Positions 15,926 through 23,837 of a stretch of 33,329 nucleotides of DNA are shown in pieces. Under the pieces are notes generated by a model. That model saw nothing but the letters and a program-made list of their open reading frames with translations, had not been told where the DNA came from and did not search any database. Source of the stretch: JAJYKN01 sp045403145. GTDB lineage: Bacteria > Nitrospirota > UBA9217. The first letter of the stretch is position 1; each line of letters starts with the position of its first letter. Made by a program: the position numbers and the translations under genes. The DNA lies in contig JAXIPA010000182.1 in assembly GCA_045403145.1 (NCBI GenBank), positions 1 through 33,329 of the forward strand, read 5' to 3'.

Positions 15926-17713
15926 CTATTCCGCGCCGATACCGATGTACTCCCGGACCTTTTCATCGGCGAATTTATCCTGTGACTCCTTATCCGGCTT
16001 CATGAGAGATGCGAGGATGCCGATCAGGAACGCGGCGGACATGGAATAAATGCCCGGGTTCTTCAGGGGGAAGATGGCCTTCGGCATGGCTGCGCTTGCC
16101 TCCTTCTTCTTCGAGGCCAGCGCTTCCTTCTCCGTCATCTTCGCCGCCACGGACGCCTGGAGCTCCGCGTTCTTTTTCTCGGCAGCGGGTATTTCCTTCT
16201 TCTTGAGTTTTGCGATCACATCGGCGCCGACCATCTGCTTCTGCAGATCGGCGATCTGCGGATCGATGGCGGCAGTGGCTGTATCGATTTCCTTGAGCTG
16301 TGCCGTGACCTTTGTCTTGGCGTCCTTCTGCACGATGTCGACCCACACTGTGGGGCTCAGGACGAGGAGCACGACCGCGACCGCGAGGCCGGTGTAGATG
16401 CTCGTCACCGCTCCCAGCGTGGTGAACTTCTTCCACATGATGGACATGAGCAGAGCCGGAAAGTTCGCGCTTGCGGCGATTGCGAAGGTCAGGCCGACCA
16501 GGAATGCGACGTTTTGCCCCTTGAACAGGATGCCGAGCAGGATCGCGCATATGCCGAGGCCGACGGTCGCAATCTTCGCGACCTTCACCTCTTCCTTCTC
16601 GTTGGCGATACCGCGACGGATCACGCCCACATACAGGTCGTGGGAGAGGGCCGATGCGCCCGCAAGCGTGAGACCGGAGACCACGGCAAGGATCGTGGCA
16701 AAGGCGACGGCCGACAGGAAGCCGAGAAAGATGTTCCCTCCGAGCGCCTCAGCGAGAAGCGGACCGGCCATGTTACCGCCCGCGTCGATCCCCATGATGA
16801 CCTTCTGGCCCACGAGCACCGCGGCGCCGAAGCCGATGGTCACGGTCAGGATGTAGAAGTAGCCGATAAAGCCGGTTGCGATAAACACCGATTTGCGCGC
16901 CGCTTTTGCGTCAGGCACGGTGTAGAACCGCATCAGGATGTGCGGAAGGCCGGCGGTGCCGAACATGAGGGCAAGCCCCAGGGAAAACGCGTCAACGGGG
17001 CTCGTCACGAGGCCGCCCGGTTCGAGGAACTTCTGTCCCAGCGGGGTGGCGACTGCCGCCTTGCTGAAGAGTTCGGCATAGCTGAACCCGAACTGCGCGA
17101 GCGTCATGATCACGAGGAGCGTTGCGCCGCCCAGCAGCAGGACCGCCTTGATGATCTGCACCCAGGTAGTCGCGATCATGCCGCCGAAGAGCACGTAGGA
17201 GATCATGAGCGCGCCCGTTACCACGATGGCGAGTTCGAAGGGCAGGCCGAACATAAGCTTGATCAGCGTGCCGGCTCCGACCATCTGCGCGATCAGGTAG
17301 GTGAGAACGACCACAATCGAACCGGCGGCCGCCGCTGCGCGAATGGGCCGCTGCTGCAGCCGGAAGGCGACGACGTCGGCGAAGGTATACTTCCCGAGGT
17401 TCCGGAGCGGCTCCGAGATCAGAAACATGATGATAGGCCACCCCACGAGCCAGCCCACGGAGTAGATAAGGCCGTCATAGCCCTTGGTGGAAACAAGCCC
17501 GGCAATGCCGAGGAACGACGCGGCGCTCATGTAGTCGCCCGCCAGGGCCAGTCCGTTCTGGAAGCCCGTGATGCTCCTGCCCGCGGCGTAGAAGTCCTTC
17601 GTGGTCCTGGTACGCTTGGCCGCCCACCAGGTAATCATCAGGGTGGAGAGCACGAACGCGACAAAGAACGCGATTGCAACCGGGTTGGTCTGTCCGATGA
17701 TTGTCTGATGCAT
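15926..17713 (-). CDS. actP: Acetate/cation symporter ActP (sodium:solute symporter family)
   Basis: A 595-residue inner-membrane transporter with the SSS fold (about 13 helices), importing acetate with a cation. Family motifs: FYAAGRSITGFQNGLALAGD near 35-55, GLVSTKGYDGLIYSVGWLVG, and a C-terminal FPLKNPGIYSM. It is longer than E. coli ActP (about 549) because a highly charged segment of some 80 residues (about 460-540, Lys/Glu/Ala-rich, predicted coiled coil) sits between the last two transmembrane parts. ATG 17713 has GGGAGG six bases upstream, and the upstream DUF485 gene stops one base before it; the open frame to 17758 overlaps that gene and is rejected. The DUF485-actP-acs order repeats E. 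coli yjcH-actP-acs in another arrangement. Confidence 0.94.
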   Translation of the reverse strand: MHQTIIGQTNPVAIAFFVAFVLSTLMITWWAAKRTRTTKDFYAAGRSITGFQNGLALAGDYMSAASFLGIAGLVSTKGYDGLIYSVGWLVGWPIIMFLISEPLRNLGKYTFADVVAFRLQQRPIRAAAAAGSIVVVLTYLIAQMVGAGTLIKLMFGLPFELAIVVTGALMISYVLFGGMIATTWVQIIKAVLLLGGATLLVIMTLAQFGFSYAELFSKAAVATPLGQKFLEPGGLVTSPVDAFSLGLALMFGTAGLPHILMRFYTVPDAKAARKSVFIATGFIGYFYILTVTIGFGAAVLVGQKVIMGIDAGGNMAGPLLAEALGGNIFLGFLSAVAFATILAVVSGLTLAGASALSHDLYVGVIRRGIANEKEEVKVAKIATVGLGICAILLGILFKGQNVAFLVGLTFAIAASANFPALLMSIMWKKFTTLGAVTSIYTGLAVAVVLLVLSPTVWVDIVQKDAKTKVTAQLKEIDTATAAIDPQIADLQKQMVGADVIAKLKKKEIPAAEKKNAELQASVAAKMTEKEALASKKKEASAAMPKAIFPLKNPGIYSMSAAFLIGILASLMKPDKESQDKFADEKVREYIGIGAE

Positions 17714-17714
17714 G

Positions 17715-18026
17715 TTATCCTCCCACCTTTTCTTTGACTTTTTTGACGAGTTCGTCATACTTTACGTTCGCCCACCAGATGTAGATGCCGGTGAATATCC
17801 AGGAAAACACAATGGTGCCGACGGCGATGGGGATCCCGATCGTGGCCGCGCCGCCCTCGCTCATCTTCTGCGCGAGGAACGGCTTGTTGTACGCGATCAG
17901 GCCGATGAACCCGAAATACAGAGCTAGTTCCAGGATCGTCAGAATGATCGAAATGGTGTTCTTCTGACTGGACAGCTGGATGAAATCCGGGTCGTTCAAG
18001 ATGTCTTCCTTCTTCAATTTACTCAT
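17715..18026 (-). CDS. DUF485 small membrane protein (YjcH-like)
   Basis: A 103-residue protein with two transmembrane helices (about 24-46 and 62-86), and conserved polar ends (DPDFIQLSSQKN at the start, ANVKYDELVKKVKEK at the end). DUF485/YjcH proteins are nearly always encoded next to ActP-type symporters and are thought to be an accessory subunit. AAAGGAGG lies seven bases before ATG 18026. The one-base gap to actP implies translational coupling. Exact role unproven. Confidence 0.92.
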   Translation of the reverse strand: MSKLKKEDILNDPDFIQLSSQKNTISIILTILELALYFGFIGLIAYNKPFLAQKMSEGGAATIGIPIAVGTIVFSWIFTGIYIWWANVKYDELVKKVKEKVGG

Positions 18027-18060
18027 GATGCATCCTCCTTTTATGGTGTTTTATCCTACA

Positions 18061-18765
18061 CTAAAAATTGCCGAATTCGTTGGTCAGTCTGAAGTTATCA
18101 CCCCCCTTGAATGGCGTTCCTATTCGTAAAAGATCTCCCATGTCATGGACCCCGGCCTCAGCGAGAAGCGGGATGAACCGCTGCATCAGCTGGGCCGTGG
18201 TGAACGCATCCATGATTGCGTTGTGTGCGCCGTTTACCGCGATGTCGAAGCACCTCACGAGGTCATACAGCCGGTAGCCAGCCAGTGTCGTCGCCCAGCA
18301 ATCGCGCGTCAGGTTCCGTTTCCTGAGCCATTCGTAGATGCTGAAGGTGTCCAGAGCGGGATTCGGGATTTCGGTCCCCCGGATCCGCTTCATGTCCCGG
18401 TTGAGAAAACTGAGGTCGATGGAGATGAAGTGCCCCACGAGCACGGCATCACCGCAAAATTTGAGAAACTCGTCGAATACGGCGTCGATGCCCGGTTTCG
18501 ACTCGACCTCCGACGGGGTGATCTCATGAATCATGACGCTTGCGGCAGACAATTCGGTGCGCGGGCTGACCACCCGGTAGAACGTGTCCCCGAGGCCGAT
18601 GCTTCCGCCGGTCATCCGGACCGCGCCGATGGAAACGATGGAGTCCTTTTTCTCGTCAAGACCGGTGAGTTCCGTGTCCAGGACCACGTAGGACGTTTCC
18701 GTGATCGGCGTCTTTTCGTCGATGCCCCGGAACTTCGTCGCTTTCTTTCCGAACAGGCTGAACAT
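18061..18765 (-). CDS. DnaQ-like 3'-5' exonuclease
   Basis: A 234-residue DEDDh exonuclease of the DNA polymerase III epsilon type. Exo I is DTE (Asp30, Glu32), Exo II is GHFISIDLSFLNRD (Asp117), and Exo III is HNAIMDA (His181, Asp186). No polymerase or BRCT domain is attached. It is not likely to be the replicative proofreading subunit, because it sits inside an acetate-transport gene cluster between a DUF294/CBS protein and the DUF485 gene. This cluster order recurs in many bacteria (recalled family knowledge), suggesting that it degrades a nucleotide or RNA signal or serves a regulatory role. Gap to the DUF485 gene: 34 bases. Confidence 0.9.
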   Translation of the reverse strand: MFSLFGKKATKFRGIDEKTPITETSYVVLDTELTGLDEKKDSIVSIGAVRMTGGSIGLGDTFYRVVSPRTELSAASVMIHEITPSEVESKPGIDAVFDEFLKFCGDAVLVGHFISIDLSFLNRDMKRIRGTEIPNPALDTFSIYEWLRKRNLTRDCWATTLAGYRLYDLVRCFDIAVNGAHNAIMDAFTTAQLMQRFIPLLAEAGVHDMGDLLRIGTPFKGGDNFRLTNEFGNF

Positions 18766-18776
18766 GTTTAAACCAG

Positions 18777-18845
18777 TGAAAAGTAAGAGGTGAAAAGTGA
18801 AGGGACAAGAATTTCTTACTCATTACTCCTCACTTCTTACTCCTT
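18777..18845. repeat. Purine/pyrimidine palindromic repeat (GTGAAAAGTAAG type)
   Basis: A left arm with GTGAAAAGTAAGAGGTGAAA and AGTGAAG units pairs imperfectly with a right arm of TTCTTACTCATTACTCCTCA and CTTCTTACTCCTTAC units. It fills the gap between the exonuclease and DUF294 genes. The element type is probably dispersed in the genome; only one copy is in this window. Confidence 0.55.
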
Positions 18846-18856
18846 ACCGCCCCTCC

Positions 18857-20794
18857 TCACCAGATCAGCGTCTTATACCGCTCGATGATCAGGTCCTGCA
18901 CATGCGAGATGACCTGAAAGGCTTCCTTGATCGACCGCCTTTCGAGATTGCTCAACTTGTTCGGGTTGATGAAATTGTCGGGGGCCTGCCCGGAGCTGAT
19001 CTGCGCGTACTGGTTATGGATCCGGAGCAGCATGATAAATTCAAAGGCGTATTCGAAATCGTCGGCGTACTCCTCGACGATCGTATGCCTGCTCCGAAGC
19101 GCCCCGATCCGCTCCAGCGTCGGGGTCTCGCGGAGCCCTTTTTCCAGCGCAAACAGCCTGACGATATCCACCAGCGGGGCCAGGCCCTTGACCTTGAGGT
19201 TGAGCTGGTCCTTATGTTCTCCGCCCTTTTCGACCACGAACGACTTGAAGAACCCGATGGGAGGCGTATTCTTGATCGCCATGCTCGCGAGGAAACCCAG
19301 AAAGACCTTCTGGTCCTTGAGAAGCGCGTTCAGGGCGTCCCGGAGGGTTTCGGCGAGCACGACCTCGCCGTACATGGGCCGAAAATCGAAGAAGGCCAGT
19401 GAATTCATCACCGCGTCCGGAGTGGGCGTCGAGATCCACGTGGCAAAATATTTTTTCCATACTTTGAGCGGCTGGCACCATTGGGGATTGCTCGCCATGT
19501 AGTTGGCCGGGCAGGTCGGGAACCCGCACCGGAGCAGGCCGTCCCGCACGTACTCGGCGAAGGACGAAAAATATTTCTTTGCGGCCTCGGCTTCCGCATC
19601 CGACGCCGGGTCCGCGTAGATGATGGCATTATCCTGGTCGGTCTTGAAGGTCTGCTCCCTGCGGCCCTCGCTCCCGAATCCTATCCAGCAATAGGGAACG
19701 GGCGGCTTTCCATGCTTCCGTTCCGAAAATTCGAGGACCTTGCGCACGAGCCGGTCGTTGATCTCGGTGATGATTTTGGTGATATTGCTCGCCTTGGCCC
19801 CTTCCTTGAGCAGAAGGCCGACGATCCCGTTGATCTTCTTCGAGACCGGGATGAGCCCCTCGATGGTCTGCTGGCTCTCGATGTCCTTGGTGAGAGACAG
19901 CGGCGACGTGCCCTGGAGCATCATGAGGTCGTGGTTCGTGATCACGCCCATGAGCGCGCCGTCCTTGATCACGAGGATGTGATGGATGTTGTATTTGATC
20001 ATCCTGAGCACGGCCTCGAAGCAGTAATCCCGGGCGTCCACCCTGATGAGCGAAGTGCTCATGATGTTTTTCACCGGCTCCTGGACATCCCTTCCGCGGG
20101 AGACGACCTTTTCCCGGAGGTCCCGGTCGGTGACCATGCCGGCGGGCAGGTTGTCCCCGCTCATGATCACGAGGGAACTGATCCGGTTCTCGGACATGAT
20201 GGCGGCCGCCTCGCGGATCGACGTGTCCTCCAGCGTCGAGACGACTTCCTTGATCGCCATGTCCCCCACTTGCGTCGTGAACAGGAGCCGGTCGCTCCCT
20301 CCATAAAACATGCTCTTGTCCTGCATCTCGCGGTGGGTCCGGTCGATGTACCTCGTGATGTGCGACTTCAGGAAGTATTCGGTAAAGGAGAGATTGGCGT
20401 CGAGGAGTTTCAGGACCATTTCTTTCCCGAGGAGGTAGCAGATGGTGTCGTCCACGGCAGTGACGTTCGACCGCACGCGGTCCTTGCCCACGAGAGACAG
20501 GAAGCCGAAGGTGTCTCCCTCGCCCCGGTAGTCGATCACGACCTCGTGCCCGTCCTCGGAAACCATCGCGACCTTGACCCCGCCCTTCTTGATGATGCGG
20601 AGTGCATCGGAGGGTGGAGCGTCCTGCTTCAGGATCACCGTGTCCCTGGGATAAAATTCCATGGTCAGGTTCCCGGCAACGGTCTGCAGATCGGCTGTGT
20701 CGAGGAACTGGAAGGGCGGCACCTTCTTCAAAAAGGTCACGACATCTTCCAGGATTATATTGCTGCTGATATTCTGCTTTTGAACGGAACGCAT
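18857..20794 (-). CDS. cNMP-binding / CBS-pair / DUF294 nucleotidyltransferase-like protein
   Basis: A 645-residue cytoplasmic regulator. Residues about 15-135 form a cyclic-nucleotide-binding-like domain (FLKKVPPFQFLD, GEGDTFGFLSLVGK). Residues 185-300 form a CBS pair (two motifs of the VITNHDLM/VTDRDLR kind), which binds adenosine nucleotides. Residues 320-470 carry a DUF294 nucleotidyltransferase-like domain with GFGSEGRREQTFKTDQDN, the family's G-S-x-x-R-x-E-Q...D-x-D pattern related to GlnD. A helical DUF294 C-terminal domain ends the protein. The family is found beside SSS transporters and exonucleases; a regulatory role is inferred. It is the first gene of the acetate block. The ATG at 20794 has no clear Shine-Dalgarno sequence, so the start is uncertain. 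Confidence 0.92.
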   Translation of the reverse strand: MRSVQKQNISSNIILEDVVTFLKKVPPFQFLDTADLQTVAGNLTMEFYPRDTVILKQDAPPSDALRIIKKGGVKVAMVSEDGHEVVIDYRGEGDTFGFLSLVGKDRVRSNVTAVDDTICYLLGKEMVLKLLDANLSFTEYFLKSHITRYIDRTHREMQDKSMFYGGSDRLLFTTQVGDMAIKEVVSTLEDTSIREAAAIMSENRISSLVIMSGDNLPAGMVTDRDLREKVVSRGRDVQEPVKNIMSTSLIRVDARDYCFEAVLRMIKYNIHHILVIKDGALMGVITNHDLMMLQGTSPLSLTKDIESQQTIEGLIPVSKKINGIVGLLLKEGAKASNITKIITEINDRLVRKVLEFSERKHGKPPVPYCWIGFGSEGRREQTFKTDQDNAIIYADPASDAEAEAAKKYFSSFAEYVRDGLLRCGFPTCPANYMASNPQWCQPLKVWKKYFATWISTPTPDAVMNSLAFFDFRPMYGEVVLAETLRDALNALLKDQKVFLGFLASMAIKNTPPIGFFKSFVVEKGGEHKDQLNLKVKGLAPLVDIVRLFALEKGLRETPTLERIGALRSRHTIVEEYADDFEYAFEFIMLLRIHNQYAQISSGQAPDNFINPNKLSNLERRSIKEAFQVISHVQDLIIERYKTLIW

Positions 20795-21376
20795 GATCGT
20801 TAAAATAGCAAGTTAGATACCAAATTTTTACCAGGGAGGCCAGCGCAGGTTGATAAAGGGCGACAATGCCGGTGACGCACGGAACGCGAGGGGCTGACTC
20901 AAAAGCCGGGTACCGGACTCCTTGTAATATTGATGCCGAACACACGTTAAGAAACGCAATGAAAACAGCGTGTCTATTAGAGTTCGTACCCATGCGGCCC
21001 GCCTGCGCCATGCGCTGAAGTGCGATGATAAAACTTGCGATTTTAGAAGACCGGCTTATTGCGATTTGACGTGATGCACTATTTTTTTATTCGCAGGAAT
21101 GAATTCAAATATGCGCAATCTGTTGATTGCCCCTGAACTGTCACGAAAAGTAATCGATACTGAGTTCCAGAGGATACAAAAAGTAACCAAGGATTGATCT
21201 CCTTGCCACCCTATCCCTGTTAAAAAAGGGCAAGACAGAAAAACCCTGCGGCTTTTTTCAAGCGAACTGAGAGGGAAATTTATTTTTTGAATGGCGGCAA
21301 AGCTCTTTTCCCGGAACACAATTCTGCTTTGAAATAAGGAATTTATCTGATAGGATAAAAAGCAGTGAGGTGAGCT
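20795..21376. other. Non-coding divergent region
   Basis: About 580 bases between the divergent DUF294 and DUF3786 genes. It should hold the promoter of the acetate operon, but I see no convincing hexamer pair on the minus strand. The 87-codon frame at 21056-21319 on the minus strand shows no family pattern and no ribosome site. A candidate plus-strand promoter is listed separately. Confidence 0.5.
21329..21356 (+). promoter_or_regulatory. Candidate promoter of the DUF3786 gene
   Basis: TTGAAA (21329-21334), a 16-base spacer, and TAGGAT (21351-21356), about 20 bases before ATG 21377. Moderate match to the sigma-70 consensus. Confidence 0.35.
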
Positions 21377-21988
21377 ATGGCGGAAGGCAGTAATCCCGGC
21401 GAGGACAGAGCCTGGGAGGTCCTCGCAACGCTGAAGCCCGAAGGCGTCTGCAGGGCAGCGTCTGTGTCCTGCGACGACGCATCAGGCCGGTACACGGTAC
21501 ACTCGCTGGGGATGGACTTCGACGTTTCGATAAAGGACAGGACCATAACAAGCGCCGCACCGGGAAGCGAGGTGCTGCTCAAACGGCTGGGTTATTTCTT
21601 CAAACTCTCGGTCCTGTGGTACCTGGTGAATGCCAAGGACGTTACCTGCACCGGAAGGCCGGTCAAACTCGAGCATATCAAAGGCGGCGACATTTTCACC
21701 AGGGGATCGCACGTCCTGCCGCTCGACAGCGTTGCGAAAAAGTATGGGAAGAACAGGGAAGAATTTATCGAAAAAGGAAAAAGCCTGGGAGGAGAACAAG
21801 TGACGGGAGGAGATTCGTCTGTCCGGCTCCTGCCCCTGCCGCGGATCCCGGTCGTCCTGACGCTCTGGCTGGAGGACGAGGAGTTTCCCGCGCGCGTTGA
21901 CCTCGCCTTCGATTCCACCTGCGAGCTCCAGATTCCCACGGACATCATCTGGTCCGTGGCCATGATGAGCACGCTCATCATGCTGTGA
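21377..21988 (+). CDS. DUF3786 domain-containing protein
   Basis: A 203-residue soluble protein covering the DUF3786 domain from end to end. Typical features: AWEVLATLKPEGVCRAASV at the start, YTVHSLGMDFDV, the helical LGYFFKLSVLWYLVNAKD, the GGDIFTRGSHVLP segment, and PRIPVVLTLWLEDEEFPARV before the end. DUF3786 occurs mainly in anaerobes (sulfate reducers, acetogens, Geobacter relatives), sometimes near corrinoid or methyltransferase genes; its function is not established. The ribosome site is GTGAGGTG, close to ATG 21377. It stands alone here, with 288 bases before the next gene and nothing notable in that gap. Confidence 0.88.
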   Translation: MAEGSNPGEDRAWEVLATLKPEGVCRAASVSCDDASGRYTVHSLGMDFDVSIKDRTITSAAPGSEVLLKRLGYFFKLSVLWYLVNAKDVTCTGRPVKLEHIKGGDIFTRGSHVLPLDSVAKKYGKNREEFIEKGKSLGGEQVTGGDSSVRLLPLPRIPVVLTLWLEDEEFPARVDLAFDSTCELQIPTDIIWSVAMMSTLIML

Positions 21989-22276
21989 GTCTGTCCGGCA
22001 TCAAGATTACCTTTCCCCAAGACGATTCGAAACAAACTTGTGAATAATGCGCGCAATGAGCGTCTGATACGGAATCCCCCTCCTCCACGGCTTTTTTCCC
22101 GACACCGTCAAGATCTTTTGTTGATATCCTGAGGTTCACCCTTCGGTCCTTCGTAGTGCAAACATCCTCAGTGACAATGTCACAGACATCCCGCACGACA
22201 ATCCGTATAATCACTTCAACAGATTGCAGGAAGCGTTCAGGCAATGATCTGAAAACATAGAAAAGGAGAACAGAGT

Positions 22277-23584
22277 ATGACGATTCAATGGAAACAGACG
22301 GGTAAAATAATGGCAACGGTCCTCGTGGTTGCGATGTTAGGCCTCGTTGCAGGCTGTGGCGGGAATTCCGACGATTCCCCTGCTTCGACGGAACAGGCCG
22401 ATGCAGGACGCGAAATCTTCATGTACGAAACCTTCAACAATGAACAGTTCTTCGGTGAAACGCTGGGGCTCCATACGGTGCTGAACAGCGTCGCTCCCAA
22501 AGATGCGGTGGCCCTCGGCGTCCAGGTAGATCTTACCAAAGTGCCTGCCGATATCGTGGCGGTGATGACCGGTAACGATTTGGCAGCCAAGGACGCGGCC
22601 CTCGCTGATCCGGCAGTGACCCGGAAATTGATCAAGGCCGGCGCTGTAATCGGCGTAAAGGGCTTCTACGCGACGACGGCAGTCAATGACGACACTCTGA
22701 CGAGCGTCGGCATCACCTGCGGGCTCTGCCACGTAACGGTCAGCCCGACCACTTTCACCCTGACAGCCGGAGCCGCGGCGCTTCCCATCGGTGAGCCCCG
22801 CTTCGACGGCGTTCCCAACACTGCCATGGATGCCGGTCAAATTCTTTCGTTCACGCCCTTTGCTCAGCAGAACGGCTTAAGTGCCGCACTTGCCGGCTGG
22901 GGACCGGGCAAATTCGACATCCGCGCCCTGAATGAGCTCGACGACAGTGTCGACAATCCCACTGCCTATCCTTCACTTTGGAATTTCACGGAGCTCCAGG
23001 CCCACGGCTATGCCCTTGGCTGGGACGGCATGTTCAAAGGAGAAAACGCACTGGGGAGTATTGCCGAAGGCGTATACGACCTGATCATGCACGGCAACGG
23101 CTCTTTCGGTACTGCCTCGGGCGCAATCAATCCGCCGGCCCTGGCCTTTGCGCCTCGGCAGGAGGTGCTGAACAAGCTGCAGGACAATCCCGCAACCAGC
23201 ATCACCAGTACCCAGATGCTCCAGGTCCAGGCTTTCCTTCTGAGCATCAAAAGCCCGGCGCCCGCAGGCTTTGATGCGGCGAAAGCAGCCCTGGGAGCAG
23301 CGTTGTTCACGGGAAAAGCAGGCTGCGCCGGCTGCCACCCGGCGGCAACGGAATTCATCAGCGCGGGACGCCATACCGACATCACAGCCGCTCCGCCCAC
23401 CGGCGATCTGGCCGGAGGGATCAAGGTGCCGGGGCTGAAAGGCATAAGCAAAAGCGCCCCCTACTTTCACGACAACAGCGCCGCAACCCTTCCCGACGTG
23501 GTCGAGCGCTTCGACACCCGGGGCAGCCTCGGGCTGACAGTGACTGAGAAAGACGCCCTCGTGGAATATCTGAAGAGCCTGTAG
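22277..23584 (+). CDS. Di-haem cytochrome c lipoprotein, peroxidase-related C-terminus
   Basis: A 435-residue exported protein. The N-terminus has a hydrophobic segment ending in a lipobox LVAGC (Cys27), so it is probably a lipoprotein anchored in a membrane and facing the periplasm. Two haem c motifs: CGLCH (148-152) and CAGCH (350-354). The C-terminal part (KGISKSAPYFHDNSAATLPD, VVERFD) resembles the end of MauG/CcpA peroxidases, where Met is usual before His; here the residue is Phe (PYFHDN). It could be an electron carrier or a divergent peroxidase. AAAAGGAGA lies nine bases before ATG 22277. A strong terminator follows, so it is a single-gene unit. Confidence 0.88.
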   Translation: MTIQWKQTGKIMATVLVVAMLGLVAGCGGNSDDSPASTEQADAGREIFMYETFNNEQFFGETLGLHTVLNSVAPKDAVALGVQVDLTKVPADIVAVMTGNDLAAKDAALADPAVTRKLIKAGAVIGVKGFYATTAVNDDTLTSVGITCGLCHVTVSPTTFTLTAGAAALPIGEPRFDGVPNTAMDAGQILSFTPFAQQNGLSAALAGWGPGKFDIRALNELDDSVDNPTAYPSLWNFTELQAHGYALGWDGMFKGENALGSIAEGVYDLIMHGNGSFGTASGAINPPALAFAPRQEVLNKLQDNPATSITSTQMLQVQAFLLSIKSPAPAGFDAAKAALGAALFTGKAGCAGCHPAATEFISAGRHTDITAAPPTGDLAGGIKVPGLKGISKSAPYFHDNSAATLPDVVERFDTRGSLGLTVTEKDALVEYLKSL

Positions 23585-23603
23585 AGAACGTTAAGCTGAA
23601 TGC

Positions 23604-23645
23604 AAAAAGCCCCCGTGCCTCCAATCTGGAGGCGCGGGGGCTTTT
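23604..23645 (+). terminator. Terminator after the di-haem lipoprotein gene
   Basis: A long GC-rich stem AAAAGCCCCCGTGCCTCC / GGAGGCGCGGGGGCTTTT with the loop AATCT. T-rich on the plus strand and A-rich before it, so it may work both ways. Confidence 0.9.
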
Positions 23646-23837
23646 ACCATTTGAACTTCATAACTCCCCCAATCGAGTCCGATTGAACCCTTGGTTGCCG
23701 TCCCTGCGTCGCTCCCTCTCCGGGTCCCAATGTCACCTTAAACAGGTCTTCGCGTCTGATTCACCATTCCTCATGATATTAAAGGCTTGGGGATTTCGTC
23801 CGATAAGAAGGACATGCGACAACGATGAGGAGGCGGG

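Noticed and set aside
21056..21319. 87-codon frame on the minus strand
   Set aside because: No ribosome site, no recognisable pattern, and mixed composition; probably non-coding.
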